From contig OZ038456.1 of the NCBI GenBank assembly GCA_964036195.1, positions 19,530,001-19,594,000 on the forward strand: DNA of 64,000 nt, read 5' to 3'. The notes beneath the pieces are model-generated. The model saw only the letters and a list, made by a program, of their open reading frames with translations. It did not search any database and was not told the origin of the DNA. The position numbers and the translations under genes were made by a program. Below, in pieces: positions 1 through 11,906 of the stretch. Every line of letters begins with the position of its first letter. Positions within the stretch are counted from its first letter, which is position 1. This DNA is from Sphaerolaimus hirsutus (Eukaryota; Nematoda; Chromadorea; Monhysterida; Sphaerolaimidae).

Positions 1-522
1 AATAGAACGGCAGGTAAAAATTACGTTGTAAGAGCCAAAACACAAAAATATATCATGAGAAAGTGGTGGATAGATCATCCAGGCTGTTCATAACTATGAT
101 TAAGGGGTTGTTTTCACATTTAGGTAGTTGTGTTTAAATTGATGATCTGAGATTAAAATGTCGCTCATGTCTCACTAAAAATACTATGTTCAAATGAAAA
201 TTGTGTGACAAAGTTTTATGAAATAAATAGAACGGCAGCCTCCAATAGAACGCCACTTCCAATAGAACGGCACTTCCAATAGAACGGCAGGTAAAAAGTT
301 GACAGAAAAAAAACAGAACGGCGCCTTTCCATTAGAATAAATACGGTAGGTACCATTACTTGGACAATACACATACTGGGCTGACAAGAGTTCGCCGCTA
401 TTCTTTTAAAAAATTTTTAGCGTTTGGCAGAGTGCCAGCAATTTCACTATATTATTTTTCTATTGGAGACCCGCCATTATCTATTAGAAGAAAACGGTAG
501 TAATCATTGTTGACAGTGTGAC
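1..522. repeat. Remnants of the TTCTAATAGAACGGCAG repeat family
   Basis: Several iterations of the word AATAGAACGGCA are seen (1-12, 226-296), followed by AT-rich spacer and a fragment near 476-500 ending AGAAGAAAACGGTAG. The same words form complete elements elsewhere in the window (for example 32329-32700 and 34470-34741). No coding frame here looks real. Confidence 0.6.
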
Positions 523-809
523 TACCGTATTACCTCGAATTATCCCCCCTTGAATGAACCCCTCCTCGAATTAACCCCCCCTCAAAATGGGCTGGGGAAA
601 TAATAACCCCCCCTCGAAATACCCCCCTCCAGAATGATGTACATCATGTATGCGATGTACATGATGTACTTATTACTACTAATTTGCATTGCAGATACAC
701 TTATACGCTCATTTGTGTACAGATCCCCCCTCGAATTAACCCCCCCCCCCCTCAAATTTTGCTGGCGAAATAATAAACCCCCATGGGGGTATTTCGAGGT
801 AATACCGTA
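523..809. mobile_element. TACCGTATT-ended MITE, C-tract type
   Basis: The element starts TACCGTATTACCTCGAATT and ends GGGGGTATTTCGAGGTAATACCGTA, so its termini are inverted. It may be flanked by TA duplications, as in Tc1/mariner-like elements. The inside is long C-tracts split by TCGAAT and by GCTGGGGAAATAATAA. There is no coding capacity, so it is a non-autonomous copy. Confidence 0.75.
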
Positions 810-1394
810 ACTTCTTTGCAATCAATGTAAATATTTCGGTTCTTCCAAAAGGTTTTGATGAAAAATCATGTCGTTTTGCACAAATTCCCTTCCAACTTGT
901 CTGATAGAATGAAGTTATAAATGAAATGGTTGTAGCAAAATTCGATCAAAAGATCATCTTCATAGGACTCACACAACACAAAAAAAAAATTAAAAAGCCA
1001 CATTGACAAACAATTTGTTACTGGCGGATATGAAAGGATGACTGAACATCATTTGTGGATGTCCGCATTTTCTTCGTGTTATTGGGACTTTTGGGAGTTT
1101 TGCCAAGCTGAAACCATAAAAACTGTATATGGTCAGTCGGGACAAAAAAGGTATGCTAGGCGGCTTCTTATGGGTATAGATCTAACATACATCATTTTCA
1201 CGGTAGATTCCTGTAAGGAATCTGCATGTAAGGAATCTGTACTGTAAAGAACCCAATTAGGATTCCTATCTGTACATGATGGGTTCTTTACAGTACACAC
1301 ATTAATTGGTGCAAAAAAGCATTTCCGGTTGCGTATCCAGCAGACACACACACTCACAAATGTCAAGTTTGCGTCTATTCCACAGCGTCATAAC

Positions 1395-2388
1395 TAGTGA
1401 TGGAAAAGCGCCATGGCGCTGGCGCCTGGCGCTAGCGCCAAAGCAAAAAGCGCCATGGCGCTTTTGGCGCTTGGCGCTAAAACGCTCTGGCGCCATTGGC
1501 GCTTGGCGCCGGGATCTGAGAAAGCGCCATGGCGCTTTTGGCGCTTGGCGCCATTTTCTGGTGGCGCTATTGGCGCCTGGCGCCGGCTTTTTGAATGGCG
1601 CCAAAAAAGCGCCAACCATGATTATAAAAATTGTGATAATAAAGTGAAATTCGACAATCCAGTTGATCAATTTTGAGAACAACTTAATAAATATTGAGAA
1701 ATATAAGGGTGTTAGGGGACATTAATAGTACATAATATTTGGGGACAAATGTATTTACCATATTTCCTCAAATTATCCCTCCCTTGAATGAATTAAGTAG
1801 TTTGTATATGTATATAGGTATGCATATATGTCCAAAGATATCCGGTTTGAACACATAAATTACCGGTTTTGGGTATGTAAAGGTCTGTTCTATACTATAA
1901 TTATTCACGAAAATTTCTGATGTGACAATAAAGCCCCACCCCCTCGAATAAGTCCCTCCCTCTAATTAACCCCTTCAAAGTTTGCTGACGAAATAATAAA
2001 CCCCATGGGGGTATTTCCAGGAAATACGGTAGTTATTCGCCTTCGCCCTTATTCATTTTAAGCCTCAACTGATAAACGTTGATAACTAAAAGTTTATTGT
2101 GAGAAAACGGGATTTTATGTCTTCTACTACCATGCGGCACAGTTATGAATTCATCATACTATAAACGAATTGCAGAGAAAAATTTGGCGCTGGCGCTATT
2201 GGCGCTTGGCGCCATCACCCTCTGGCGCCATTGGCGCTTGGCGCTGGGGTTCAGAAAAGCGCCATGGCGCTTTTGGCGCTTGGCGCTATTTTGCTCTGGC
2301 GCCATTGGCGCTTGGCGCTGAGGGTCCGAAAAGCGCCATGGCGCTTTTGGCGCTTGGCGCCAAAAGTCTGGCGCTTTTTCCATCACTA
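1395..2388. mobile_element. GGCGCC-word hAT element (family B), 994 bp
   Basis: The termini are TAGTGATGGAAAAGCGCC and its inverted match GGCGCTTTTTCCATCACTA. The direct repeat GTCATAAC lies at 1387-1394 and again at 2389-2396, an exact 8-bp target duplication as hAT transposases make. Two blocks of GGCGCC/GCGCCATGGCGC words (1405-1615 and 2180-2380) enclose an AT-rich core that carries a TACCGTAT-type MITE (about 1755-2031). The core matches that of the element at 16899-17750. The open frames through the word blocks read Ala-Trp-Arg-Phe-rich peptides and are artefacts. Confidence 0.92.
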
Positions 2389-2499
2389 GTCATAACGCTA
2401 TGAAACATAATACTCCATCAGTGGCTTAAGAATATTTGTGCAACAATGGTATGTGATTCCGGGTCCAGTTGCGGATCACGTTCTGTGTAAGGCAATTAA

Positions 2500-2503
<4 letters not shown>

Positions 2504-2533
<30 letters not shown>
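2504..2533. repeat. (TA)n microsatellite
   Basis: An uninterrupted run of about 15 TA dinucleotides. Confidence 0.9.
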
Positions 2534-2535
<2 letters not shown>

Positions 2536-3259
2536 CAATTTCAAATATTGCCTGTAAACGGGAATGCGATCCTGAATTGAAATGTATGATTCTGGGTCTA
2601 ATTGCGGGTTGCATTCCGGGTAGGCAATTTAAAAAATTATTTATAATATTTTTTAAAATTTCATTTCAATATTCATTTGAAAACATGGTGCTAGAACATT
2701 TGAAAACATTAGAACTTTCTAATCCCACAGAAATTTGATCTAACCGAGTGCACACTTCTGGTTCAGGATACACACATCGAGGTAGGATACACATAGGTAC
2801 ATTCAAGATTCCTATGGCTACATTGAAAGTTTTCCGTATCCTGCAAAGTGGATACGGATAGGTACTTGAATAAAGATACGCTACGCGGAGATTCCTTACA
2901 GTATCCTCCCCATTTTCACATGTGTACTTTTTGGCATTTCGGAAAAAGGAAGTGTCAGGTGAAGCAGTTGTTCTGTAAACATATTTCGATGCAGACATTT
3001 TGACTTTTGAAGCTTGTTTATTACTGTCTGTTATTTTTCATTCTCAAAATGGACTAAAATGAAAAACGTCAGTGGAAGCAAAAATTACTGTGGGTAACAC
3101 TAATTATTTTTATTGTCTTACATCGCCCTAATGTCATAGTTTTGAGATACCATATTTTGCCCAAAATAAACCCAGGAAGTTCATTTTTTCGCCAACGGTA
3201 TTTAGTTATTATCATCTCATCAGAATTTGCAAGAAAGTCTATAACCAATTGACCGTATA

Positions 3260-3488
3260 GGCGCTGCACACACTAGTTTACTAACAGAAGTAAACTCATT
3301 TTGTGTCCTCATAAATCAGCTTTGAGTTTACCTTAGTTTAGATTTGAGTTTACCAAAATGAGGTATCTGTAAACTACAGTTGACGAGGATCTTAAAAAAC
3401 GTATTCTGGTAAACTCAAATATGTTCAAAGCTGATTTATGGGCACCCAAATTGAGTTTACTTCTGTTAGTAAACTAGTGTGTGCGGCC
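3260..3488. mobile_element. MITE with CACACACTAGTTTAC inverted ends
   Basis: The left end reads GCACACACTAGTTTACTAAC and the right end is its reverse complement followed by GGCC. Internal GAGTTTAC words are also inverted across the centre. The ends resemble those of the element at 35477-35642, which has a 3-bp duplication, so a PIF/Harbinger-like origin is possible. It has no coding capacity. Confidence 0.65.
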
Positions 3489-3573
3489 ACATTACCTTAA
3501 ATAAGTACACAACCGAAGATGAAGTACAAAATCTAACTGAAATATCTCAGATCTATCAATATATCTAAATATA

Positions 3574-3732
3574 TCAATGCCTCCTGCCATGGTAGTATGC
3601 AAAATCGTTATCATGAAAATGACCATGTTTATGTTTCGCATGGGTTTCATGGTTCCAGTCTTGGTAATGGTGCTGTTTACCAGGTGCGTAGTTGTAGGGA
3701 TGGTGGACTATCATTTCACTCAGCTCATTCAC
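3574..3732 (-). pseudogene. Detached last exon for a His-rich tail (copy 1)
   Basis: This 53-codon open segment follows a splice acceptor (ACAG, read on the minus strand) and runs to a TGA. It begins VNELSEMIVHHPYNYAPG and ends FAYYHGRRH, with a high density of histidine. It is nearly identical to the exon at 26456-26614, and the similarity also covers the 3' flank (about 3500-3573 against 26388-26455). No upstream exons matching the 28.9-kb first exon were seen before 5 kb or beyond. It is therefore most likely a partial duplication, although an independent paralogue with unseen exons is possible. Confidence 0.6.
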
Positions 3733-4014
3733 CTGTGAGATAAGCACAGTTATTGAAATGTATTTACATTTACTAAAAAAATACATATCCTAGAGTACTG
3801 GGTAAATACATTTGTATATGTTTTTTTAAAGTACATGTACTTATCTCAATGCATACTTTTAAAAAGTACATGTGTACAGAAAATGTATTTTCGAAATGTC
3901 AAGCAGCAACCTGTGAACATGTATGTTGACAACAATTGACAACTGAGTTGAAAACTAAGTTTGTGTCTATGGTATTCTTGTCTGTTTCTGTGTTTGGCAA
4001 ACATACCTCATACC

Positions 4015-4440
4015 GTATTTCTTCTTATAGAAGGGCAGGTGCAGGTCTCAAATAGAAGGACGTCTCCAATAGAAGGTACACTTTTCCGACTTTATTTAGT
4101 CCATGCAATAAACAGAAGGGCAGTCTCTAATAGAAGGTACACAGTGCTGGATTTGCGCCAAATGCATAAAAAAACTAAAAAATATCAGCGGACGCTGTGA
4201 ATTAGTGGCTTTGGACTATTGAGGTTGTGCTTTTTAACATCAAATGTTGAATGAACTCTATTTATCATCATTCAATGAACTGTCTGTGATGTAACACTTT
4301 GAAAAACCATGGCAGAAATTGAAAACGATTGGCTAAAAAGTGGACGAAAAAATACAAGGGCGGTCTCCAATAGAAGTGCAGGTAAAAAAGTTGTCAAAAA
4401 ATAGAAGGCGCCCTTCTATTAGAATAAATATGGTATACTC
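4015..4440. repeat. TTCTAATAGAAGGGCAG repeat element
   Basis: The segment opens ACCGTATTTCTTCTTATAGAAGGGCAG and closes CTATTAGAATAAATATGGTA, a degenerate inverted end, with several AATAGAAGG words between. It is a relative of the TACCGTAT-ended families. Confidence 0.6.
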
Positions 4441-4942
4441 GGCAGACATGATACTATACAATGAGTTGCATGATGTCATATCATGCAGGCTGTATCCAAC
4501 CCGTAGAACTCTGTTTTAGTGACTCGTGCTTACGCATATACGGAATGAAACTATTCAATTGTGCCCGCACAATTCAAACCCCCGTCAAAGTGTAGTTGAG
4601 TTTTTTGGCATGATGCCATCCAAGCGTCGTCTGGATCTGAATAAATACAAAGCGGGAACGTTTTCTGAATTCAAAATTTTGAACGTAACAAGTTTTCGTC
4701 AAAATGAATCGATAGCGTGTAACTTTTCTAAATATGAATTAGATTAAACGTAGGTAAACGTATAATCAAAAATTTGCAGCACCTAGTGGCACAAAAATTG
4801 GAGTAAACGAGTGCGTAAAGAACAGCACATTTTTATTTTCCTTCTTATCTTTATATTTTCTTTTTTACTAAATTCCTTTCTCGTTCGCTCTACAAGAACA
4901 AAATATAACTTCCCAATTTTGTAGAATGAGATGTCCGTCGAC

Positions 4943-6067
4943 TAACGATGGCAAAAAAAATTTCGAAAATTCGAAAACATTTTCGAATTTTCGAATTTTT
5001 TCATAATTTTCGAATTTTTATTGCACCCCTGGAAAAAACACTGAAAAATCGATTTATTTTTCAATAAATTCGAAAATTCGGAAATTCGAAAATAGTTTTC
5101 GAATTTTTCAATGAATTCAAGGCGACAAATTGCACTCTTAAGTTCAGCGTGCTAAATAAAGTGACAATTGATATGCAGTGGGTCTGAAAAAGCCTGATGT
5201 AATGGAGAAAAAAAACATAAAACATTGAAATGGCGTTCGCGGCGGAGGACCCAATCCGTTGAGGAATGCACCAATGCACCCAATCCCAACCACACATCTG
5301 TTGAGGAATGCACCGAGCCGCCCGAACAAATAGAACCGCGGCGCTCTGCTCTACTTCCGCGGAAACAGACGCTGGTCCATCAAAAAATCCGAGGGACAAA
5401 AGCGATGAACTTCAGTAGCGATGGAAAAAGCGCCAGGACTTTGGCGCCAAGCGCCATGGCGCTTTTTCGAACCCTAGCGTCAAGCACGAATGGTGCCAGT
5501 GGTAAATGGCGCCAAGCGCCAGAAGCGCCATGGCGCTTTTTGCTTTGGTATTAGCGCCAAGCGCCAGCGCCAGGCGTTTTGTTCCTGGCGCCACACAAGA
5601 ATAGCGCCAAGCGCCATGGAGCTTTTCGGAACCCAGCGCCAAGCGCCAATGGCGCCAGAGCAATATAGCGCCAAGTGCCAAAAGCACCATGGCGCTTTTT
5701 GCTTGTCGCTAGCGCCAGGCGCCAGCACCATGGCACTTTTCCATCACTAAACTTCAGTCACACAAGCGTTTTTTTGGAAGGCATTCAGCCCCAGGCAAAA
5801 TGATGCTGCAATTTGGTACAGTGAAATTAAGGTTAAAAGAGTATCCAAACATGAAAACAGTCCGAATACCGTGTTTTAAGCTAAAAATTCAATATTTTCA
5901 AAAAAAGATTCGAAAATTGACAAAAAAGATTCGAAAATTCGAAAATTCGAAAATAAAATTCGAAATTCGAAAATTCATTTGGGAAAAAATTCGAAAATTC
6001 GAAAATTCATTTTGGAAAAAACACTTAAAAATTTAAATACTTTTTTTCGGAGGGTTTGCCATCGTTA
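4943..6067. mobile_element. TTCGAAA-word hAT element (family C), 1125 bp
   Basis: The ends are TAACGATGGCAAAAAAA and an inverted GCCATCGTTA. The 8-bp direct repeat CCGTCGAC flanks both sides (4935-4942 and 6068-6075). Blocks of AAAATTCGAAAATTCG words sit near both ends and in inverse orientation. The core around 5110-5400 matches the core of the 37073-39233 element. A family B element (5416-5749) is nested inside it. Confidence 0.92.
5416..5749. mobile_element. GGCGCC-word hAT element nested in family C, 334 bp
   Basis: It starts TAGCGATGGAAAAAGCGCC and ends TTTTCCATCACTA, with an exact 8-bp target duplication AACTTCAG at 5408-5415 and 5750-5757. Nearly all of it is GGCGCC/AGCGCCATGGCGC words. 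It interrupts the core of the surrounding element and is therefore younger than it. Confidence 0.92.
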
Positions 6068-6490
6068 CCGTCGACTATACATATTGACATATTCACGACC
6101 CACTGTGCACCGTTTTTCTACCGTATTTAAGATGTATCGCACTTCGCTGTTCAGTAAGATGTTGAATTTCATTGACGCTCAGCGAAGCGAAACATAAGTG
6201 GACCAAACCTGTGTAATATCATGTCTGCCGACTATACCTAACATACCTGAATGAGATAGGTTTGCACATACCTTCAGATAGAGTGACAGTAAAGAAAACA
6301 AAATACAAATAATGCCGCCACCGCCAGCCAGCAAATTTAAAAGAAAGATGATATACACATCATTTTCTTATTCTTACCCACAATTGGTGATCAAAGATGG
6401 CGTTTTTGGTGTCTTCAGTCATGTAGACAAACACATCACAAACCAAACCTGTGCCGCTTCATTTTCCATATTTTTGCAAGTTATGCCATA

Positions 6491-6934
6491 TACCGTATTA
6501 TCTCGAATTATCCCCCCTTGAATTAACCCCCCCCCTTGAATTAACCCCCCCTCAAAATGGGCTGGGGAAATAATAACCCCCCCCCCCTCGAAATACCCCC
6601 CCCCCCTTCGGAATGATGTACGTCATGTACACAATAAATACGTCATGTATGCAATGTACATGATGTATGTATATTACTGTTAATTTGCATTGCAGCTACA
6701 CATGGACTAGTTTGCGTAGTTATGTACGGTTTTATGTCCAAATATATCCTGTTTAGACACATTTATTACCTGTTTTGGGTATGAAAAGGCCTACTATTTA
6801 CTACGATCCTCACGAAAATGTCTGACGAAATAATAAAACCCCCCCTCGAATAAACCCCCCCTCAAATAACCCCCCCTCAAATTTTGCTGGCGAAATAATA
6901 AACCCCCATGGGGGTATTTCGAGGTAATACAGTA
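6491..6934. mobile_element. TACCGTATT-ended C-tract MITE
   Basis: It is built like the 523-809 element: TACCGTATTATCTCGAATT at the left, CATGGGGGTATTTCGAGGTAATACAGTA at the right (final bases mutated), with C-tracts and a conserved AT-rich middle. It is joined directly to a TTCTAATAGAAC-type fragment at about 6935-7035. Confidence 0.75.
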
Positions 6935-7195
6935 CCATATTTCTTCTAATAGAACAGCGCCATACTATTTTGTTCATCAACGTTTTTACCCGCCATTCTA
7001 TTGGAGGTGCCGTTCTATTGGATGCTACCATTCTATTTTTCTCACCAAAAGTTTTAACACATTTTTCTTTTGAACATTGTATTAATAATGAAACAGGAGC
7101 AACATTTTTATATCAGATCATCAATTCAAACAAAATCAAGTGTGAAAACAACCACTGAATCATACATACATAGTTCTGAACAGCCTTCTAATTCA

Positions 7196-8222
7196 CAAGG
7201 GTTGGTTTTATATAAATTATTTGTATACAAATTGTATAAAAATTGTATTTTATTTTTATTTTATTCTTGTTTCATTTCATTTTATTTTATTTTATTCCCA
7301 AAAGTCATTAATAAAATAAAATGGAACCATTTTACAAAAATTTTACAGAAATTTTACAAAAATTTCACAAAAAATCGGAATCATGCATGAAAGGCCAGAA
7401 AAATGTTATCGTTAGACCAATACATGAAAAATCTGGGACAAACTTTTTCAATCACTTTACAAAAGTTGCATGCAGTAGGTATTGTTAGCTAGCTGCATGT
7501 GTTAACTTACAATTATTGATAACAATGGTTTGCATTTTCAGCAGGAGTGTGCTGGGCACATTTGTAAACTGTCATGCAAGGTGTATATTGTCATGACAAA
7601 TGTAAAGTAAAGTGTCAATCTTCATGCAAAATGTCAAGTATCATATCAAATGTCAAGCAAAGTTGCAACTGTCATAACAAATGGCATGCAAAGTGTAAGT
7701 TGTGTATTCAAATCTTATAATCTTGTATCTAAAGTTTGCTTTGTATCCAAAACTTATATTTCTTTATACTGATCTAAATGTTCACATGAGATTTGCATTC
7801 AAAAAATAACAAGACTTGGATACAAATCACAAGATTTGGATACAAGTTGCTTGACAAATGATTCTTTAATTTATATTTGTCATGACAATTTACACTTTAC
7901 TTAAAATTTGTCATGACAATTGACACTTTGCATGACATTTTACATGACATTTGACACTTTACAAAGCTTGGTGCTGCTCCTAGTTCCACCAATAAACAGG
8001 TAGAAACTCACGCAATGAGATAAAAATTTTACAAAAAATATGAATTCTTATACAATTTTACAAAAATACAAATTTTTATACAATTTTACAAAAATTCTAA
8101 TTTTTATACAATTTTAATTTTTATTTTGAAATTTTCGATTTCATTTTATTTTATTTTTTTCTTAAATTTTCCATTTTATTTTAATTTTAATTTTATATTT
8201 TTCTGAGATTTTGTCAACCCTG
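7196..8222. mobile_element. CAGGGTTGG-ended element with ACAAAAATT words (family E)
   Basis: The ends are CAAGGGTTGGTTTTATA and an inverted TTTTGTCAACCCTG. Subterminal arrays of ATACAAATT / TTTTACAAAAATT words flank a core of TGTCATGACAAATGT words that also recurs inside 22208-25432. The flanking duplication is not clean in this copy. Confidence 0.7.
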
Positions 8223-8469
8223 GTTCTAACCACTAATTTATCATATATTTGAAGTGTTTTGGCACTCTTACAACGTAATCTCTACCTGCCGTTCTATTGG
8301 AGGGTGCCGTTCTATTCTTTTCGTGGGTTTAAAAAAGTGTCCAAACCTGCCGTTCTATTGGAGGTGTCATTATATTCGGGGTATGCCATTCTATTAGAAG
8401 AAACCAAAATTCTGCGCATCTCACGGCTGGGCGATGAAAGCTCGCCATCAGCAACAATTTACTAAAAAA

Positions 8470-9078
8470 AATATGGTGAATAAGTTTTACATGAGAGATG
8501 AGTCATACAATGATGATTCATTGAGTGAATTCAACATTTAACGTATATTAAAATAGCATGAAACCAATGGACCAAAACCAACAAATGAAAGTGTCCACTG
8601 ACATTTTATAGTTTTCAATGCATTTGTCACACCTCCAGCAGTTTTTGTCCTCTGTATTTATTGTAGACGACCCTTCTATCTATTTCGTGGCCCAAATAAA
8701 GTCAAACAGTGTACCTTCTATTGGAGACACCCTTCTATCAGAAGGAATACGATAATCATCATGTTAAAAAAGAAATCCGTTTATTTACAATGGATTTGTA
8801 TTTCGCATTGTTTTTTTCATTTTTCATTTGCATGCAAACCAGAAATGACTTGCATTTAAATGAATGATTTCAAATAAAAGTAAAATACAGCTTTCAGATT
8901 TTTAGCATTTTTATTACACTGAGCTTCTTCAAAGACACGCATACTGAGCATAATCGAAGTACAATTAAGTTTATTCATAATGGGCAAATATTTTTGTACC
9001 CGTTATTTTTTTCCCCAAATCGTTTCAAATTTCATTTTTAAATTTACAAATTTCTTGTAAAATTTTTGAATTTCAATA
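8470..9078. other. No gene seen
   Basis: AT-rich sequence with two short AATAGAAGG-type repeat fragments (about 8660-8755). I find no splice-supported exon or RNA gene. Confidence 0.5.
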
Positions 9079-9518
9079 TACCGTATTACCTCGAATTATC
9101 CCACCCTTGAATTAACCCCCCCCCCTCGAATAAACCCCCCCTCAAAATGGGCTGGGGAAATAATAAACCCCCCCTCGAAATACCCCCCCCCCTTCGGAAT
9201 GATGTACGTCATGTACATAATAAATACGTCATGTACGCAATGTACATGATGTATATTACTGTTAATTTGCATTGCAGCTACACATAAGAGTAGTTTGTGT
9301 AGCTATCTACGTTTTTATGTCCAAATATATCCTGTTTGGACACATTTATTACCTATTTTGGGTACGCAAATGCCTACTATTTACTACGATCCTTACGAAA
9401 ATTTCTGACGAAATAATAAACCCCCCCTCGAATAAACCCCCCCTCGAATTAACCCCCCCCTCAAATTTTGCTGGCGAAATAATAAACCCCCATGGGGGTA
9501 TTTCGAGGTAATACGGTA
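9079..9518. mobile_element. TACCGTATT-ended C-tract MITE, full copy
   Basis: 440 bp from TACCGTATTACCTCGAATT to TTTCGAGGTAATACGGTA. The middle (TGATGTACGTCATGTAC, GCAGCTACACAT) is shared with 6491-6934 and 25471-25875. It is followed at 9525-9583 by a further short fragment of the same family. Confidence 0.8.
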
Positions 9519-9584
9519 GACACCTATATTTCGAGGGGGGGGGGGGGTTTATTCAAGTGGGTGTAATTCGAGGAAATACAGTAG

Positions 9585-10235
9585 TTTTCACTGTTCCTCA
9601 TTGAAAACTCATCTTTTTGTTTTCAAAATGATCAAAATCACCTAAAATGGCAGCCATCTTTGTGTTTTTTTAAAGTTAGTTTTCATGTTATCACATTATT
9701 ATTGAATACTGCGGAAAAATGCTGCGGACAAACTATTTTTTTGTGGAAAAAGTATGCATTTGTAGCGCAAGTGGCAAACGGCATGTGATGTATGGCATGT
9801 ATTTTTGGATGGTTTTGTATATTATTAGTGTTGTTATACATTTAAAAAAATAATAGTGTTTATATATTCAAATATTTTTTTAAATTTTGTATTTCATTTT
9901 AGATGATATCCCGCCATATGTGTAGTTTGTAATAAATTCACTTTCATTTTGTTGTTGTGGAAATGAGCAATGAAGAAGTACAAAATTTTAAAAATAAAAA
10001 TGTATCTCACATACAAAATTTTTTATTGATGGTATTGATTGAACATGTAGCTGATATTTTTGCACACATAACAACAGCTATTTTTAGAATTCTGTCAATT
10101 TAATTTTCAACAGACCATTCAGTTTTCTAAAAATACTAACAAAGATGAGAACTCAGCAAATGGCCACATGAAAACAGAGAAACAACCCTCATGAGTCTTT
10201 ATCCAGCCCAGGATTTGTTCTTTCATGATCAAGTA
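9585..10235. other. No gene seen
   Basis: AT-rich sequence without convincing exons, RNA genes or complete repeats. Only scattered homopolymer runs are visible. Confidence 0.45.
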
Positions 10236-10388
10236 GTGGGATGTTGTTTTAGAGATGTTGCACGTTTATGAGTGCTTTGATGATTTCCTCTGATCTTGGT
10301 ATTTATTCTAGTAATATGACGAAATCGGGAGTGGTACCGACATGAACGCCATCGCGATAAATCTCTCCAAACTCAAGACCTCCGAAAA
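10236..10388 (+). repeat. Left long terminal repeat
   Basis: This 153-bp segment, from GTGGGATGTTGTTTTAGAGA to CTCAAGACCTCCGAAAA, matches 15085-15237 almost base for base. It is short for a Ty3-type LTR, and no clear CA terminus is visible. The near identity argues for a fairly recent insertion. Confidence 0.8.
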
Positions 10389-10445
10389 GTGGTGGACGTG
10401 CTGGGCTCACGGCTCCAGTGCCGCAAACCGGAGAGTCTAGACAAG

Positions 10446-10530
10446 CTGTCATCAGCTGACAATTTCTGACCGCTGTCATCCGCCGACAATTGCTGACAGC
10501 TGTCATTGTGTTCTTGCTGTCATCACGTTT
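10446..10530. repeat. CTGTCATC/CTGACAATT word cluster in the retroelement leader
   Basis: Alternating CTGTCATC and GCTGACAATT words precede the Gag-like start codon. They could form small hairpins in the leader RNA. The function is unknown. Confidence 0.6.
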
Positions 10531-10539
10531 CTGCTGTTT

Positions 10540-11577
10540 TTGCTGTCGTCAGGCAACACCATGAACAGCCCGCTGCACAGTCCGGCCCCAAGGCACACGC
10601 GCAGCCACCCGCAGAACGTCCTGCCAGACCCGCACCTGACCGCTGAAGCCATCAGGTATTTCCAAGACGCACAGTTGCGACTTGCTGGGCGCATGCCAGC
10701 CCGCCACGCTATAGCGCGTCAGCCACAGCCGACTGTGACACATTTTACGTCGCCAGAACTGGCGCCATTCGCGCCAATGCGTGGCAGAGTGTATACAAAC
10801 TCGCAATTGCAATCCCGCCAAACATCTAGTGAATCCCAGATGACCGACGTTGCGTTACAGTCAACGCTTCTGCCTCTCCCGTCAACGGCACCGTGGCACC
10901 TACGCATGCGTCAATTTCAAGCTACCAGAGTACCGGAACCGGTAAACTTTATCAATACAATTTCTGTGGGACCCGTGACACACATTGTCCACATGACACA
11001 TGCCGGGCATTTTGACCAGCGCCTTGACACGTTGGGCGCAACGTCATCTGAAAAAGAATTTTTAGATGCATTCGAACATTTGAAAGTGAAATTTGCTTCA
11101 TTGTCACATTTCAAGGCAGAAAATGTATCACCCATGCCATTTGAAGCGGTAGCGACACCTGTCGCACAATTGCCGGACACTGAACCATGTCAGGAATTGA
11201 CCACTAAAAACCCATGGCACGCCAGTAATTTAAACTCAATGCCGTCGAAAATGATAGCGGGGACAGAGTTATTGCAAAACTGGTTCATGATTCGACCCCA
11301 CATACTGGACAAAATACCATCCTACTCAGGCAAAAACGATCTGCGCAGTTTTTCTGAGTGGCAGCGAATTGTGCAAATGGCGGCGATTTCGATTCCCAGT
11401 AACGACTTAAAAAATCAGTTTTGGTTAGAAGTACTGACCACAAAGCTAACGGATGACGCCCACAAAGTTTTGACAACAATGTTTACACCTTCCGACCTAG
11501 AAAAATATGACGTAATTTTGAAAGAATTGTCAATGGTGTTCAAAACAACTGACAAATCCTACTCTTACCCAGAATGA
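10540..11577 (+). CDS. Gag-like protein of the LTR element
   Basis: A 345-codon frame. The listed start is an alternative codon; an ATG at 10561 (MNSPLHSPAPRH) is the more likely start. The first 150 residues are low in hydrophobics and rich in Pro, Thr and Gln. The last 100 residues (around DKIPSYSGKNDLRSFSEWQ and KELSMVFKTT) look like a helical capsid domain of retrotransposon Gag. I see no CCHC zinc knuckle. After the TGA, a related segment resumes in another frame (about 11590-11672, EFYLHLLSKIPNELKRLM) and then leads straight into the integrase-side linker. A frameshift or indel plus the pol deletion is therefore likely. The Gag identity rests on position and helical pattern, not on a diagnostic motif. 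Confidence 0.55.
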   Translation: MLSSGNTMNSPLHSPAPRHTRSHPQNVLPDPHLTAEAIRYFQDAQLRLAGRMPARHAIARQPQPTVTHFTSPELAPFAPMRGRVYTNSQLQSRQTSSESQMTDVALQSTLLPLPSTAPWHLRMRQFQATRVPEPVNFINTISVGPVTHIVHMTHAGHFDQRLDTLGATSSEKEFLDAFEHLKVKFASLSHFKAENVSPMPFEAVATPVAQLPDTEPCQELTTKNPWHASNLNSMPSKMIAGTELLQNWFMIRPHILDKIPSYSGKNDLRSFSEWQRIVQMAAISIPSNDLKNQFWLEVLTTKLTDDAHKVLTTMFTPSDLEKYDVILKELSMVFKTTDKSYSYPE

Positions 11578-11673
11578 GAATCTGCAACAATGTATAAAAA
11601 CAAGAACTTCATGGAATTTTACCTGCACCTTTTGTCCAAGATACCCAATGAATTGAAGCGCCTGATGAAATGA

Positions 11674-11906
11674 GTGCCTACTGATATGGTACGTGGTTTG
11701 GCTGCTGGCACACCGCCAGGATTCCACCTCACCGGGCTGGTTCATCAGTCAAAAACAATCACGCAACAGGTAGAGTTCGACTGGGCACAGGTGCAACTTT
11801 CTGATCCGGAATTATGTGACGTCATAGCCGATTTAAAAGAAAATCCCGATTCACACCCAGAAGCGTTGTTGATTGAAAATGTTCTCTATCATCGGGCACC
11901 CATGTT
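11674..11906 (+). pseudogene. Pre-integrase linker of pol, cut by insertion
   Basis: The frame reads VEFDWAQVQLSDPELCDVIA and then NVLYHRAP. This is the pattern found between RNase H and the zinc-binding region of Ty3-type integrases. It stops being retroelement sequence at 11907, where a hAT element begins. The frame continues nominally into TTTCCG repeats as a Phe/Ser-rich artefact. Confidence 0.65.

Noticed and set aside
1302..1682. Overlapping 70-126-codon frames on both strands rich in Ala-Trp-Arg-Phe (also 2159-2403, 5412-5750, 16905-17099, 58375-58713).
   Set aside because: They are open only because GGCGCC/GCGCCATGGCGC words lack stop codons in all frames. They lie in transposons with target duplications.
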